Part shown: one piece after another, positions 1 through 6,949 of the stretch
Layout: each line of letters starts with the position of its first letter
Position numbering within the stretch: position 1 is the stretch's first letter
Source: Rhizobiaceae bacterium UBA1291
GTDB lineage: Bacteria > Pseudomonadota > Alphaproteobacteria > Rhizobiales > Rhizobiaceae
NCBI GenBank assembly: GCA_002307905.1
Contig: DBUL01000218.1
Span: forward strand, 13,713-22,823
Reading direction: 5' to 3'
DNA length: 9,111 nucleotides
Made by a program: the position numbers and the translations under genes
Notes under the pieces: generated by a model
The model's input: the letters and a program-made list of their open reading frames with translations, nothing else
Database searches by the model: none
Told to the model about the DNA's origin: nothing

Positions 1-3000
1 GGCCGTTGAACAGGAACGGTCGCAGGGCCGGGTCGACTGGAAGATCAGCAGAGGTGAGGCTCGTCTTGCCGCCCGCAAGCGCGCTCGCCATATCGTGCAG
101 GGCCCGCATGATCGCGGCATTGAACAGCAGCGTCTCGTTGTCGAGGCCGGTTTCCGGCAGTTGCGCGAAGCAGGAATCCGCCGAGACAGCGGCCGCGACC
201 GACGGCAAGGCCCGCCCCGCCACCGACGAAGACAGCGCCTCGTAGTGGAAGGAAAGCGCGCCCAGCGCCTTGCGCTGCTTCAGATAGGTACGACGGAAGC
301 GACAGTCCTCTAAGGACGCAACCCGCTCGCCATCGGCATCGAACAGATGGAACTTCGCCTTGATCGAGGTCGGGCTCAGCCGGTCGATCTCGATAACCGC
401 CCGGCGGATCGTAGCGCCGGTGCGGTCGATGCGGATCTGGCCGAAGCGCACGGGAATGTAGGGCGCTCCACGATGGTCGCCGCTGAACCAGTCGAACAGG
501 GCGACCAGGCCGTGGAAGACAGCATCGACGGAAACGGGGTTGAGATTGTAGCGCAGCATCGGATGCGCCGGCGTCGCGGGTTCAGCAAGCGACACCTCGA
601 TCAACCGATCGCCGCGACAGGTGGTCTGCTGCATCAGCTGGAAGTGCGGTCCGTAGTCGAGCCCGAAATTGGCGGCGATGCCATAGGCCTTCTTCGCATC
701 GATCTCGGCGGTCACGTCGATCTGCGGCAAGGCCGGGACCGGACGCACCTCGGAAGCAGTCAGCTTGCGCACGCGGGCGACCGCATGGATCGTCCAGTCG
801 TCTTCACTCAGCCGCTCGCGCGAACGGATCTCGAGATCGCCGGTCTCCCGCGAGACCATGGTCGAAAGCTCGATCAGACGGCTTTCGCTAAGCTCGAGAG
901 GACGCACGATTTCGAGATTGGTGATTTCAACGCGCGACTGACCGTAAAGTTGGCTGGCCGCGGAGATAGCAATCTCGATGAAGCCGCTGCCCGGAAGGAT
1001 CGAGCGACCATCGACGACATGCTCCGCAAGATCCGGGAAGAGATGCGCATCAATATGGTTCTTCCATGTCGCGCTGTTAGGATCGATGCGCCAGCCAACG
1101 AGCGTGTAGCCGACCTCGCTGTCGCGCCCGTAGATGTCGGCGCGGTCGCTGGTGCGATCTGGCTGAAGGTCGGTCTTGTCGAACGGCAGCTCCGGCAGGT
1201 TCACGAAGGCATTGCGTTTCCCGAACACCTTGGCCTTGTCGACCGTCGCTCCGCCGGCGATGGCGCGTGCCATGGCCTGCAGCACCGGATCGCTGTTCAG
1301 GTGCCCATCTTCGCGCGACAGTGTCCCGACAAAATTGATCGAAGCTGAACGCTGTTTTGCAATTTCGGAAAGATAGCCGCCAAGGATGGCGCGCGGTGTC
1401 ACTTCGATGAACACATTGCAGCCGAGCGCCATTGCCTCTTCCGCAGCCTGCTGGAACTTGACCGGCTGGCGAACATTGCGCCACCAGTATTCCGGTGTCA
1501 GTGCTTCGCCATTGATCGCGGTGCCGGTAACTGTCGAGATGAACACGGTATCGCCACGGCGCGGCGCGATCGCCGGCATGTCGGCCAGAAACGCATCGCG
1601 CGACCGATCGATCAGCGGGTGATGGAAGGGATAATTGATGTCCAGCGGCTGAACCGCCACCCGACGTTTGCGGGCACGCTCGCGCAGAAGCTTGATATTT
1701 TCGTAGGAACCCGAGATCGTCACCGAATTCGGCGCGTTGATCGCTGCGATTTCGAGCTCTCCCAGGTCGAGGGACCGGATTAGTTCCATCGTGGCCTGTT
1801 CACCAAGCTTGACGGCCGCCATAGTCCCTTCGCCTGCCAATACGTCCTGGTGCAGCGAGCGCTTGGCAATCACCGTCACGGCATCCTCGAGCGACAGCGC
1901 GCCGGCCGCGTAGGCAGCGGCGACTTCGCCGACCGAATGGCCGAGGCTCGCTGTCGGGCGAAGGCCCATCTCCACCAAGCTGTCCGTCAAGGCGGCCTGG
2001 ATGGCGAAGAGAATCGGCTGCGCAAGCTTGGTATCGCTAAGCTTGCTCTCAAGTTCCGGATCGCTGAGCGATTCCTTCAGGTCGATAGGAGACTGGCGCG
2101 AAAAGAGCTCGGATATCCGCTCGAAGGATCGCCGGAAGGAGGCATTGTGCTTGAGCGCCTCGAGGCCCATACCGGCCCACTGCGCTCCGTTGCCCGAAAA
2201 GACGAGCGCAACTTTCGGGTCGCGCGACAGTGCTTCACCGGTCTCAGCGAGACATTCGGCACCGGCAAGATGCGCGTCGATCGCTTCGATGGCCTGCGCG
2301 CGTTCCGCCGTGACGACAAAACGATGGCGCAGCGCCGAGCGATTGGCGCTCGCAGCGGCGACGATGGCGGTGGCCTCCTCTTCGCTTTCGGCCGAAGCGA
2401 GGCGATCGCGATAGGCGGCAAGCAGATTTTTCAGGCTGTCGGCCGTGTGTGCGCTGACCATCAGAAGTTGCGGCGAACCATCCTTGGCCTGCTTCGACGC
2501 GTCGGTCGCGACGGCAGCCTGCGGGTCGGCGATCACGACGTGCGCATTGGCGCCGCCGAAACCGAAGGAATTGATGCCGGCCAGCCGCGGCCGGTCGCTC
2601 TTCTCAAGCACTACGGGCTTGTTGGCGACGCGAACGTTGAGGCCCTGGAAATCGATATCCTCGTTCGGCGTGTCGAAATGCAGCGACGCCGGCAGATAGT
2701 CATGTTCCAGTGCGAGCATCGCCTTGATCACGCCGAGCAAGCCAGAGGCCGGTTCGGTGTGGCCGATATTGGTCTTGATCGAACCGATCCATACCGGCTC
2801 TTCCCGGCGCATGCCGATCACCTGGCCAAGCGACCAGACCTCGGCCGGGTCGCCCACCTTGGTGCCTGTGCCATGGCCTTCGACGAAGGCTACGTCGCGG
2901 GGATCGATGCCGTCAGAATAAATCGACATCAGCAATTCCGCCTGCGCCTCGCGCGACGGTAACGAAATGCCGTTGGTTCGGCCCGCGGCATTGATGCCGG

Positions 3001-3145
3001 ATGCGACGATCGTCGCGCGGCTGCGGTCACCTTCGCGGGCGACGCGTTCGGAGGAGCGGAGAACGAGCACGGCGCCGCCTTCGGCGCGCACATAGCCAAT
3101 GCCGTCATTGTCATAGGCTTTGCAGAGCCCGTCGGGCGACAGCAT
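1..3145 (-). CDS. Distal part of the same PKS: rest of KS, acyltransferase, dehydratase (partial)
   Basis: The open frame resumes right after the stop. The first Met codon (3145-3143) lies two codons past the TAG and begins MLSPDGLCKAYD. Visible motifs are VEGHGTGT (His codon 2873-2875), KTNIGHTEP (His codon 2759-2761) and the KS-closing NSFGFGGANAHVV. The AT opens with VFSGNGAQWAGMG, has GHSVGE with the Ser codon at 1934-1936, and has YPFH (1622-1633) at the substrate-selecting position; the Phe there favours malonyl over methylmalonyl units. The DH has HVVDGRSILP (HxxxGxxxxP, His at 1019-1021), YGPHF and DAVFH (Asp at 524-526). Only a weak AGG precedes the Met codon. Treat this as the remainder of one interrupted gene unless reinitiation is shown. 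Confidence 0.75.
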   Translation of the reverse strand, partial: MLSPDGLCKAYDNDGIGYVRAEGGAVLVLRSSERVAREGDRSRATIVASGINAAGRTNGISLPSREAQAELLMSIYSDGIDPRDVAFVEGHGTGTKVGDPAEVWSLGQVIGMRREEPVWIGSIKTNIGHTEPASGLLGVIKAMLALEHDYLPASLHFDTPNEDIDFQGLNVRVANKPVVLEKSDRPRLAGINSFGFGGANAHVVIADPQAAVATDASKQAKDGSPQLLMVSAHTADSLKNLLAAYRDRLASAESEEEATAIVAAASANRSALRHRFVVTAERAQAIEAIDAHLAGAECLAETGEALSRDPKVALVFSGNGAQWAGMGLEALKHNASFRRSFERISELFSRQSPIDLKESLSDPELESKLSDTKLAQPILFAIQAALTDSLVEMGLRPTASLGHSVGEVAAAYAAGALSLEDAVTVIAKRSLHQDVLAGEGTMAAVKLGEQATMELIRSLDLGELEIAAINAPNSVTISGSYENIKLLRERARKRRVAVQPLDINYPFHHPLIDRSRDAFLADMPAIAPRRGDTVFISTVTGTAINGEALTPEYWWRNVRQPVKFQQAAEEAMALGCNVFIEVTPRAILGGYLSEIAKQRSASINFVGTLSREDGHLNSDPVLQAMARAIAGGATVDKAKVFGKRNAFVNLPELPFDKTDLQPDRTSDRADIYGRDSEVGYTLVGWRIDPNSATWKNHIDAHLFPDLAEHVVDGRSILPGSGFIEIAISAASQLYGQSRVEITNLEIVRPLELSESRLIELSTMVSRETGDLEIRSRERLSEDDWTIHAVARVRKLTASEVRPVPALPQIDVTAEIDAKKAYGIAANFGLDYGPHFQLMQQTTCRGDRLIEVSLAEPATPAHPMLRYNLNPVSVDAVFHGLVALFDWFSGDHRGAPYIPVRFGQIRIDRTGATIRRAVIEIDRLSPTSIKAKFHLFDADGERVASLEDCRFRRTYLKQRKALGALSFHYEALSSSVAGRALPSVAAAVSADSCFAQLPETGLDNETLLFNAAIMRALHDMASALAGGKTSLTSADLPVDPALRPFLFNG

Positions 3146-3151
3146 GCGCGC

Positions 3152-3154
3152 CTA
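3152..3154 (-). other. In-frame amber (TAG) codon interrupting the ketosynthase
   Basis: The plus strand reads CTA here. The flanking translation is GFA-stop-ARMLSPDG, and the family consensus around this point is close to GFSQA-x-MLSPDG. A single G-to-A change on the plus strand at 3154 (CAG to TAG on the coding strand) accounts for it. The change also makes a perfect 10-bp palindrome, CGCCTAGGCG (3149-3158). The reading frame is the same on both sides. Confidence 0.9.
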
Positions 3155-3787
3155 GGCGAAACCGACGAAAGGCAGCGGATGCACGAGCATGTTCACGCCG
3201 CCGACAATGGCGGTGTCGACCAGACCGGAATTGATGGCGCGAACGGCATGGTCGAGAGCGACCAGTGAAGACGAGCAGGCAGTGTCGACCGTCAGGCTCG
3301 GCCCCTTGAGGCCAAAGACGTGGGAAATACGGTTGGAGACGATAGACAGCGTATTGCCGGTCATGAAGTAGGGACCGGGCGCTGCCGGATCCTCGACCGA
3401 CAGATTGGCATGGTCGAGGCTGGATGCGCCGACATAGACCGCAACCCGCTCGTCCTGGAGGCTCGCCACCGGAAGATTGGCATCCTCCAGCGCCCGCCAG
3501 GTCAATTCCAGCATCAGCCGCTGCTGCGGATCCATGAAGGTCGCTTCGCGCCGCGAAATGCCGAACAAGGCAGGGTCGAAGGCATGAATGTCTTCAAGCA
3601 CCCCTGCAGCATCGGTATAGTATTTTCCCGCAACGCCCATCTGCGGGTGCCAGAAGCGCGCACGGTCCCAGCGATCACTTGGAATGTTCGTGACCGCGCA
3701 GATGCCCGCACGCATCATTTCAAACAGCGCTTCAGGCGATCCAGCTCCAGGTGCGGCGCATGCACGCCCGATTACTTCTACTGTCAT
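3152..3787 (-). CDS. N-terminal half of a PKS ketosynthase domain (211 aa, ends at the amber codon)
   Basis: This is what an annotation tool would call as a short beta-ketoacyl synthase. It has the KS N-terminal signature (VEVIGRAC at 3-10, then a gap, then DPQQRLMLE at 86-94) and the nucleophile motif DTACSSSLVALD at 168-179, with Cys171. It stops right after LPFVGFA, where intact KS domains continue with a Q/S-A-x-ML-SPDG stretch. Alone it lacks both catalytic His residues and the second half of the thiolase fold, so it should not be an active condensing enzyme. It opens the minus-strand transcription unit divergent from the kps genes. Confidence 0.8.
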   Translation of the reverse strand: MTVEVIGRACAAPGAGSPEALFEMMRAGICAVTNIPSDRWDRARFWHPQMGVAGKYYTDAAGVLEDIHAFDPALFGISRREATFMDPQQRLMLELTWRALEDANLPVASLQDERVAVYVGASSLDHANLSVEDPAAPGPYFMTGNTLSIVSNRISHVFGLKGPSLTVDTACSSSLVALDHAVRAINSGLVDTAIVGGVNMLVHPLPFVGFA

Positions 3788-3864
3788 ATACTTCTATCGC
3801 AGAGTTTCATTGGATTGCGGCACGACAACCTCGGCGCTCATCTCGCGGCCCACACCTCCCATAG

Positions 3865-3893
3865 GCATTAGACAAGCGATTGTGCACCGTCAA
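3865..3893 (-). promoter_or_regulatory. Candidate promoter for the PKS gene
   Basis: On the minus strand, TTGACG (3893-3888, five of six matches to the -35 consensus) is followed after 17 bp by TAATGC (3870-3865), a poor -10. Transcription would start near 3858, giving a leader of about 70 nt. The -35 box and spacing support the call; the weak -10 keeps it tentative. Confidence 0.3.
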
Positions 3894-4003
3894 TTCCCAA
3901 CCTGCCCCATTAGCGGGATGGAATCGCGCGTCTTGGCATATCGCTTGGAATAGTTGCGCGCCAAACAGGAATGCATGTTGCGGAACTCCACTCCTTCCCC
4001 TTA

Positions 4004-4017
4004 GCCTTGCACAAGGC
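4004..4017. promoter_or_regulatory. Short dyad GCCTTG-CA-CAAGGC, possible operator
   Basis: Two perfect 6-bp arms separated by two bases form a 14-bp near-palindrome. It lies about 25 bp upstream of the candidate kpsM -35 box, a position suited to an activator site. No regulator can be named from the sequence, and a dyad this short may be chance. Confidence 0.25.
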
Positions 4018-4041
4018 GTAAAGACAGGCCGCAACCTCTTT

Positions 4042-4070
4042 TTGCCATAAAAAAATGTTCATGCTAACAG
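4042..4070 (+). promoter_or_regulatory. Candidate promoter for the kpsM-kpsT-kpsE operon
   Basis: TTGCCA (4042-4047, five of six -35 matches), a 17-bp AT-rich spacer with a run of seven A, then TAACAG (4065-4070) preceded by TGC, giving an extended -10 arrangement. Transcription would start near 4077, leaving a leader of about 50 nt before the kpsM start. This is the best promoter-like string in the gap, judged by eye only. Confidence 0.4.
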
Positions 4071-4130
4071 AACAGACGTCCACGGGCGCCCCGCGGAGAA
4101 TAGGGCGCTGGCGAGCACAGGCTGGATTAA

Positions 4131-4898
4131 ATGTATTTCGTAACGCACATGCGCATCGTCTCGGCCCTGCTCATTCGCGAAATGTCGACCCGGTTCGGCA
4201 ACAAGCCCGGCGGCTACATCTGGGCTCTGTTGGACCCCGTGGCCCACGTGCTTATGCTGACGATAATTTTTCAGGCGATCGCCCACCTGCCGCCGCTTGG
4301 CACAAGCTTCACCCTTTTTTTTGCCACCGGCTACATCGGATTCCATTTCTATCAGGGGACGACCAACTACCTGAATGACGCCCTCAAGGGGAACAAGGCA
4401 TTGCTGAGTTATCCCAATGTCGCCCCGATCGACACCCTGGTGGCGAGGTTGCTGCTGCAGCTTGGAACCATGAGCATGGTGGCATTCATCGTGCTCGGCG
4501 TTACGATCAGCACATTACGCATGCCGATCACGATCGATTGGGTAGCCATTCTGGCTGCTGTGCTGGCCGCGACTTTGCTCGCTTTCGGCGTCAGCCTCAG
4601 CAATACCGTTCTGTTTCTGCGGTCTCCCCTTTACGAGAAGATCTATCAGATCGCCATGAAGCCCTCGTTCCTGCTGTCCGGCATTTTTTTCTTGCCCGCC
4701 GCCCTGCCCCACCCCTTCCGCGAGATTATCGCCTACAACCCGATTGTCCACATCGTGGTGCTGTTTCGCAAAGGTTTCTACGCCGAGTACCGTGCGACTA
4801 CACTCGATCTCAATTATCTCATGGGCTGGATCTTTGTCTGCCTGATAGGCGGCCTGACCCTTTTTACCCTTTCCACCAGGACACTGCGCAACGAATGA
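4131..4898 (+). CDS. kpsM: Capsular polysaccharide ABC exporter, KpsM-type inner-membrane permease
   Basis: 255-residue ABC-2-type permease, the usual size for KpsM/Wzm-like proteins that move finished polysaccharide, attached to its lipid, across the inner membrane. A short cytoplasmic start with an amphipathic stretch (LLIREMSTRFG, about 13-23) and GGYIWALLDP (27-36) typical of the family precede about six hydrophobic segments: roughly 32-52, 60-78, 106-126, 137-163, 176-193 and 228-248. SGIFFLPAALP (183-193) and the conserved NPIVH...FRKGFYAEY region (203-220) match the C-terminal half of the family. An in-frame TAA lies immediately before ATG 4131, so the protein cannot start further upstream. 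An AGG nine bases upstream supports this Met; Met7 (4149) is the alternative. The gene ends in an ATGA overlap with the ATPase gene. The symbol is given at family level; a rhizobial rkp name may be in use. Confidence 0.9.
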   Translation: MYFVTHMRIVSALLIREMSTRFGNKPGGYIWALLDPVAHVLMLTIIFQAIAHLPPLGTSFTLFFATGYIGFHFYQGTTNYLNDALKGNKALLSYPNVAPIDTLVARLLLQLGTMSMVAFIVLGVTISTLRMPITIDWVAILAAVLAATLLAFGVSLSNTVLFLRSPLYEKIYQIAMKPSFLLSGIFFLPAALPHPFREIIAYNPIVHIVVLFRKGFYAEYRATTLDLNYLMGWIFVCLIGGLTLFTLSTRTLRNE

Positions 4899-5554
4899 TC
4901 CGGTTAGAACAGGCCTCCAAATTCGTTTATGCCCGCGGCACCAAGAAGCCGATCCTCGACGGCGTTTCGCTCGTCCTGAAGCGCGGTCGCAGCATTGGCC
5001 TCCTGGGACGCAACGGCGCGGGAAAATCGACCCTGCTTCGTCTCTTTGCAGGAACGATCAAACTGGACGGCGGACGCATCGTTCGCGAAGGTCGCATCTC
5101 CTGGCCGCTCGGCTTCCAAGGCAGTTTTCAGGGGAACCTGACCGGAGAACAGAATGTCCGATTCGTTGGGCGCATCTATGGCGTGGATTCCGAAAAACTG
5201 ATCGACTATGTGGCTGATTTTGCCGAACTCGGAGCCTTTTTCCGCGCCCCAGTTGGCACTTATTCCTCGGGCATGAAGGCACGTCTGGCATTCGGCTTGA
5301 GCATGGGTGTCAACTTCGATTACTATCTCGTCGATGAAATCACTGCCGTCGGTGATGCGAACTTTAAAAAGAAATGCCATGATGTATTCAGGACACGTCT
5401 CGCGGATTCCGATGTGATCATGGTATCTCACAGTACGGCAACGATCCGAGAGTACTGCGATTGCGGTATCGTGATGGAAAAAGGCAAACTGACCTATTTC
5501 GATAATGTAGAGGATGCGATCAGCGTCCACGATAAGAACATGAAGGCTAGCTGA
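4895..5554 (+). CDS. kpsT: Capsular polysaccharide ABC exporter, KpsT-type ATPase
   Basis: 219-residue nucleotide-binding subunit that powers the KpsM-type permease from the cytoplasmic face. Walker A GRNGAGKST is at 38-46, the signature region YSSGMKARLAFG at 123-134 (the short YSSGM form typical of capsule and O-antigen exporters), Walker B YYLVDE at 143-148 with the catalytic Glu at 148, and the H-loop His at 179 in VSHS. All ATPase motifs are intact. The length matches KpsT (about 220 residues); the C-terminal carbohydrate-binding domain seen in some Wzt proteins is absent, which points to a lipid-anchored, KpsMT-type export route. The ATG overlaps the kpsM stop (ATGA), implying translational coupling. 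The frame extends open upstream inside kpsM, but homology to the family begins at MIRLEQASKF. Confidence 0.92.
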   Translation: MIRLEQASKFVYARGTKKPILDGVSLVLKRGRSIGLLGRNGAGKSTLLRLFAGTIKLDGGRIVREGRISWPLGFQGSFQGNLTGEQNVRFVGRIYGVDSEKLIDYVADFAELGAFFRAPVGTYSSGMKARLAFGLSMGVNFDYYLVDEITAVGDANFKKKCHDVFRTRLADSDVIMVSHSTATIREYCDCGIVMEKGKLTYFDNVEDAISVHDKNMKAS

Positions 5555-5558
5555 CGAC

Positions 5559-6857
5559 ATGGCAAACCCCGACAACACGGCAGGCCCCCGGATAGTGCCG
5601 CCCCAGCTGGATGGAGTGGTCGCCAAGCCGAAGCCGCATCCGAATGTGCGGATTCTGGAAGGCCTGCTTGATGAAGGCAAAAAGAAAGCCCGCGAAGTTC
5701 GTTCGAAGAGGATCTCTCCGCTTCTCAAGATCCGGCATCTTGTTATTATCGCTGCCTTCGTTGTTCTGGTGGCCATTCCCAGCACGCTGGCATCGCTCTA
5801 TCTCGCCTTTGTGGCGCAAGACCAATACCATAGTTCCTCCTCCTTTGCGGTGCGTAGCATCGCATCATCGGTCGGCGCCTCCGACATCATGGGAATGTTC
5901 ACCCAGACGACGGCAACCAGTACGGTTGCCGACTCCTACATCTTGATGGACTATCTGCTCAGTGAGCGCATGCTGGAAGATGTCGATTCCCGGTTCGATC
6001 TCGATGCGGTTTATGCGCCTCGTGGCGCAGACTTTTTCTTCGGAATGGCCGCTGCGCTGCCAATTGAGGACAAGTTAAGTTACTGGCAGCGTATGATTAC
6101 GGTGAATTTTGACAATGCATCCGGCATTCTTCAGCTTCAGGTGAGGGCTTTCGACCCTCTGCAGGCCCAGGAAATTGCCCGGTTCATCCTCGCCCGCTGC
6201 GAAGCACTGATCAACGATCTGTCGACTACAGCGCATAATGAATCCCTAAAGCTCGCCAGGCAGGAAATCGCCATTGCCGAAAAACGCCTGACGGACGCCC
6301 GCATGGCGTTGCGCGAATTCCGCGACGTTTCGCAGGACGTCGATCCCGTCGAGGGGGCCAAGCTGGCAGTTCAGCTCGTCGCCGGCATGGAGCAGGAACT
6401 TGCCAAGCTGAACGCGGATCTGGAAGTCGCCCGCTCGCAGATGGCGGAGGATACGCCCCGCATTCGCGTGATCAAGACACAGATTGCGGCCTTGGAATCG
6501 CGCATCCAGGCAGAAAAGCAACGGCTCGGCAGCGGCACGGTTGGAACGAAGACGGCACGGACAACCCAGGACCTTACCGGTTCCGACGTGTCCGGTCGCC
6601 TGCAGCTTTATGAGAAGCTCGAACTGGAACGCGAATTCGGCGAGCGCACCTATGCTGCAGCCCTCGCATCACTGGAAAAGGCGCGCATGGATGCGACCGG
6701 AAAACAGCGTTACCTGGCGGTCTTCATTCAGCCCACGCTGTCACAGATGGCCCAGTACCCGAACCGACTTCTCTATGCGTTTCTGGTGTTTCTGGCCGGC
6801 ATGTTCGCCTGGGGTATGGCGACACTCTTGTATTACAACATCCGCGACCGGGCCTGA
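5559..6857 (+). CDS. kpsE: Capsule export inner-membrane/periplasmic adaptor, KpsE-type (polysaccharide copolymerase family)
   Basis: 432-residue protein with the two-membrane-segment plan of KpsE/Wza-partner adaptors. It has a polar, Pro/Lys-rich cytoplasmic tail (1-58), TM1 at about 60-83, a large periplasmic region with a long predicted coiled coil (about 225-325, rich in Glu, Ala, Leu and Arg), the conserved QPTLSQMAQYPNR segment (391-403), then TM2 at about 404-426 and a short RDRA tail. Such proteins bridge the ABC transporter to an outer-membrane polysaccharide channel. The cytoplasmic tail seems long for the family, though the start is supported by the 4-nt gap after kpsT and GAAGG 12 bases upstream. 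A KpsD-type channel partner is not in the window. A strong terminator begins 29 bases after the stop. Confidence 0.88.
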   Translation: MANPDNTAGPRIVPPQLDGVVAKPKPHPNVRILEGLLDEGKKKAREVRSKRISPLLKIRHLVIIAAFVVLVAIPSTLASLYLAFVAQDQYHSSSSFAVRSIASSVGASDIMGMFTQTTATSTVADSYILMDYLLSERMLEDVDSRFDLDAVYAPRGADFFFGMAAALPIEDKLSYWQRMITVNFDNASGILQLQVRAFDPLQAQEIARFILARCEALINDLSTTAHNESLKLARQEIAIAEKRLTDARMALREFRDVSQDVDPVEGAKLAVQLVAGMEQELAKLNADLEVARSQMAEDTPRIRVIKTQIAALESRIQAEKQRLGSGTVGTKTARTTQDLTGSDVSGRLQLYEKLELEREFGERTYAAALASLEKARMDATGKQRYLAVFIQPTLSQMAQYPNRLLYAFLVFLAGMFAWGMATLLYYNIRDRA

Positions 6858-6886
6858 ACGGCTCGTTCATTGCCGCTTACCACATC

Positions 6887-6919
6887 AAAAAACCTCCGGT
6901 CATTGACCGGAGGTTTTTT
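6887..6919. terminator. Bidirectional intrinsic terminator between kpsE and carD
   Basis: Perfect 15-bp inverted repeat (6887-6901 with 6905-6919) around a 3-nt ATT loop. The GC-rich core CCTCCGGTC/GACCGGAGG is flanked by six A on the left and six T on the right, so it has a U-tract in both directions. It lies between the converging kpsE and carD genes and should end both transcripts. Confidence 0.95.
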
Positions 6920-6949
6920 CGTTAACGGCTCAAGGCGTCGAGAAGCGAC

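Larger units (their letters stand above)
1..3787 (-). pseudogene. Type I polyketide synthase (KS-AT-DH...), 3' truncated by window, interrupted by in-frame TAG
   Basis: Multidomain synthase that would extend an acyl chain with malonyl-type units. ATG at 3787 is preceded by a weak AGAAG purine stretch. Counting the stop as residue 212, the domains are KS (about 1-430), AT (about 520-840) and DH (about 895-1170); the frame is still open at the left edge, so KR, ER or ACP domains cannot be judged. All core catalytic residues are present: KS Cys171, His305 and His343; AT Ser618; DH His923 and Asp1088. The only lesion is the amber codon at 3152-3154; the following 1,050 codons to position 2 contain no stop. 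The layout and the divergent capsule-export operon recall RkpA of Sinorhizobium (K-antigen synthesis), but that identity is an inference. It could be a real pseudogene, a polymorphic nonsense allele or a base-call error. Confidence 0.75.
3788..4130. promoter_or_regulatory. Divergent intergenic region between the PKS gene and the capsule-export operon
   Basis: About 340 bp separating two outward-facing transcription units, with AT-rich patches around 3780-3800 and 4040-4070. It contains the two candidate promoters and the dyad listed separately. Short open frames cross it (for example minus 3807-4034), but none has family-like sequence or a convincing ribosome binding site, so I treat it as regulatory. 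A shared region of this kind would allow coordinate control of the synthase and the exporter; that is inference. Confidence 0.6.

Noticed and set aside
347..1348. Long plus-strand open frame opposite the PKS
   Set aside because: It is codon-register complementary to the PKS coding strand in GC-rich DNA, shows no family motifs, and lies over well-defined AT and DH domains.
1850..2962. 370-codon plus-strand open frame opposite the KS/AT region
   Set aside because: Same register effect; its protein is Arg/Gly/Asp-rich without recognisable domains, while the minus strand has catalytic KS and AT motifs.
3320..3871. Plus-strand open frame across the PKS start
   Set aside because: Antisense to the KS N-terminus, no ribosome binding site or family resemblance.
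3807..4034. 75-aa minus-strand frame in the divergent intergenic region
   Set aside because: No motif and Arg/Cys-rich random-looking composition; the region carries promoter-like elements instead.
4904..5785. 293-aa minus-strand frame opposite kpsT/kpsE
   Set aside because: The plus strand carries a complete ABC ATPase; the antisense protein has no recognisable domain.
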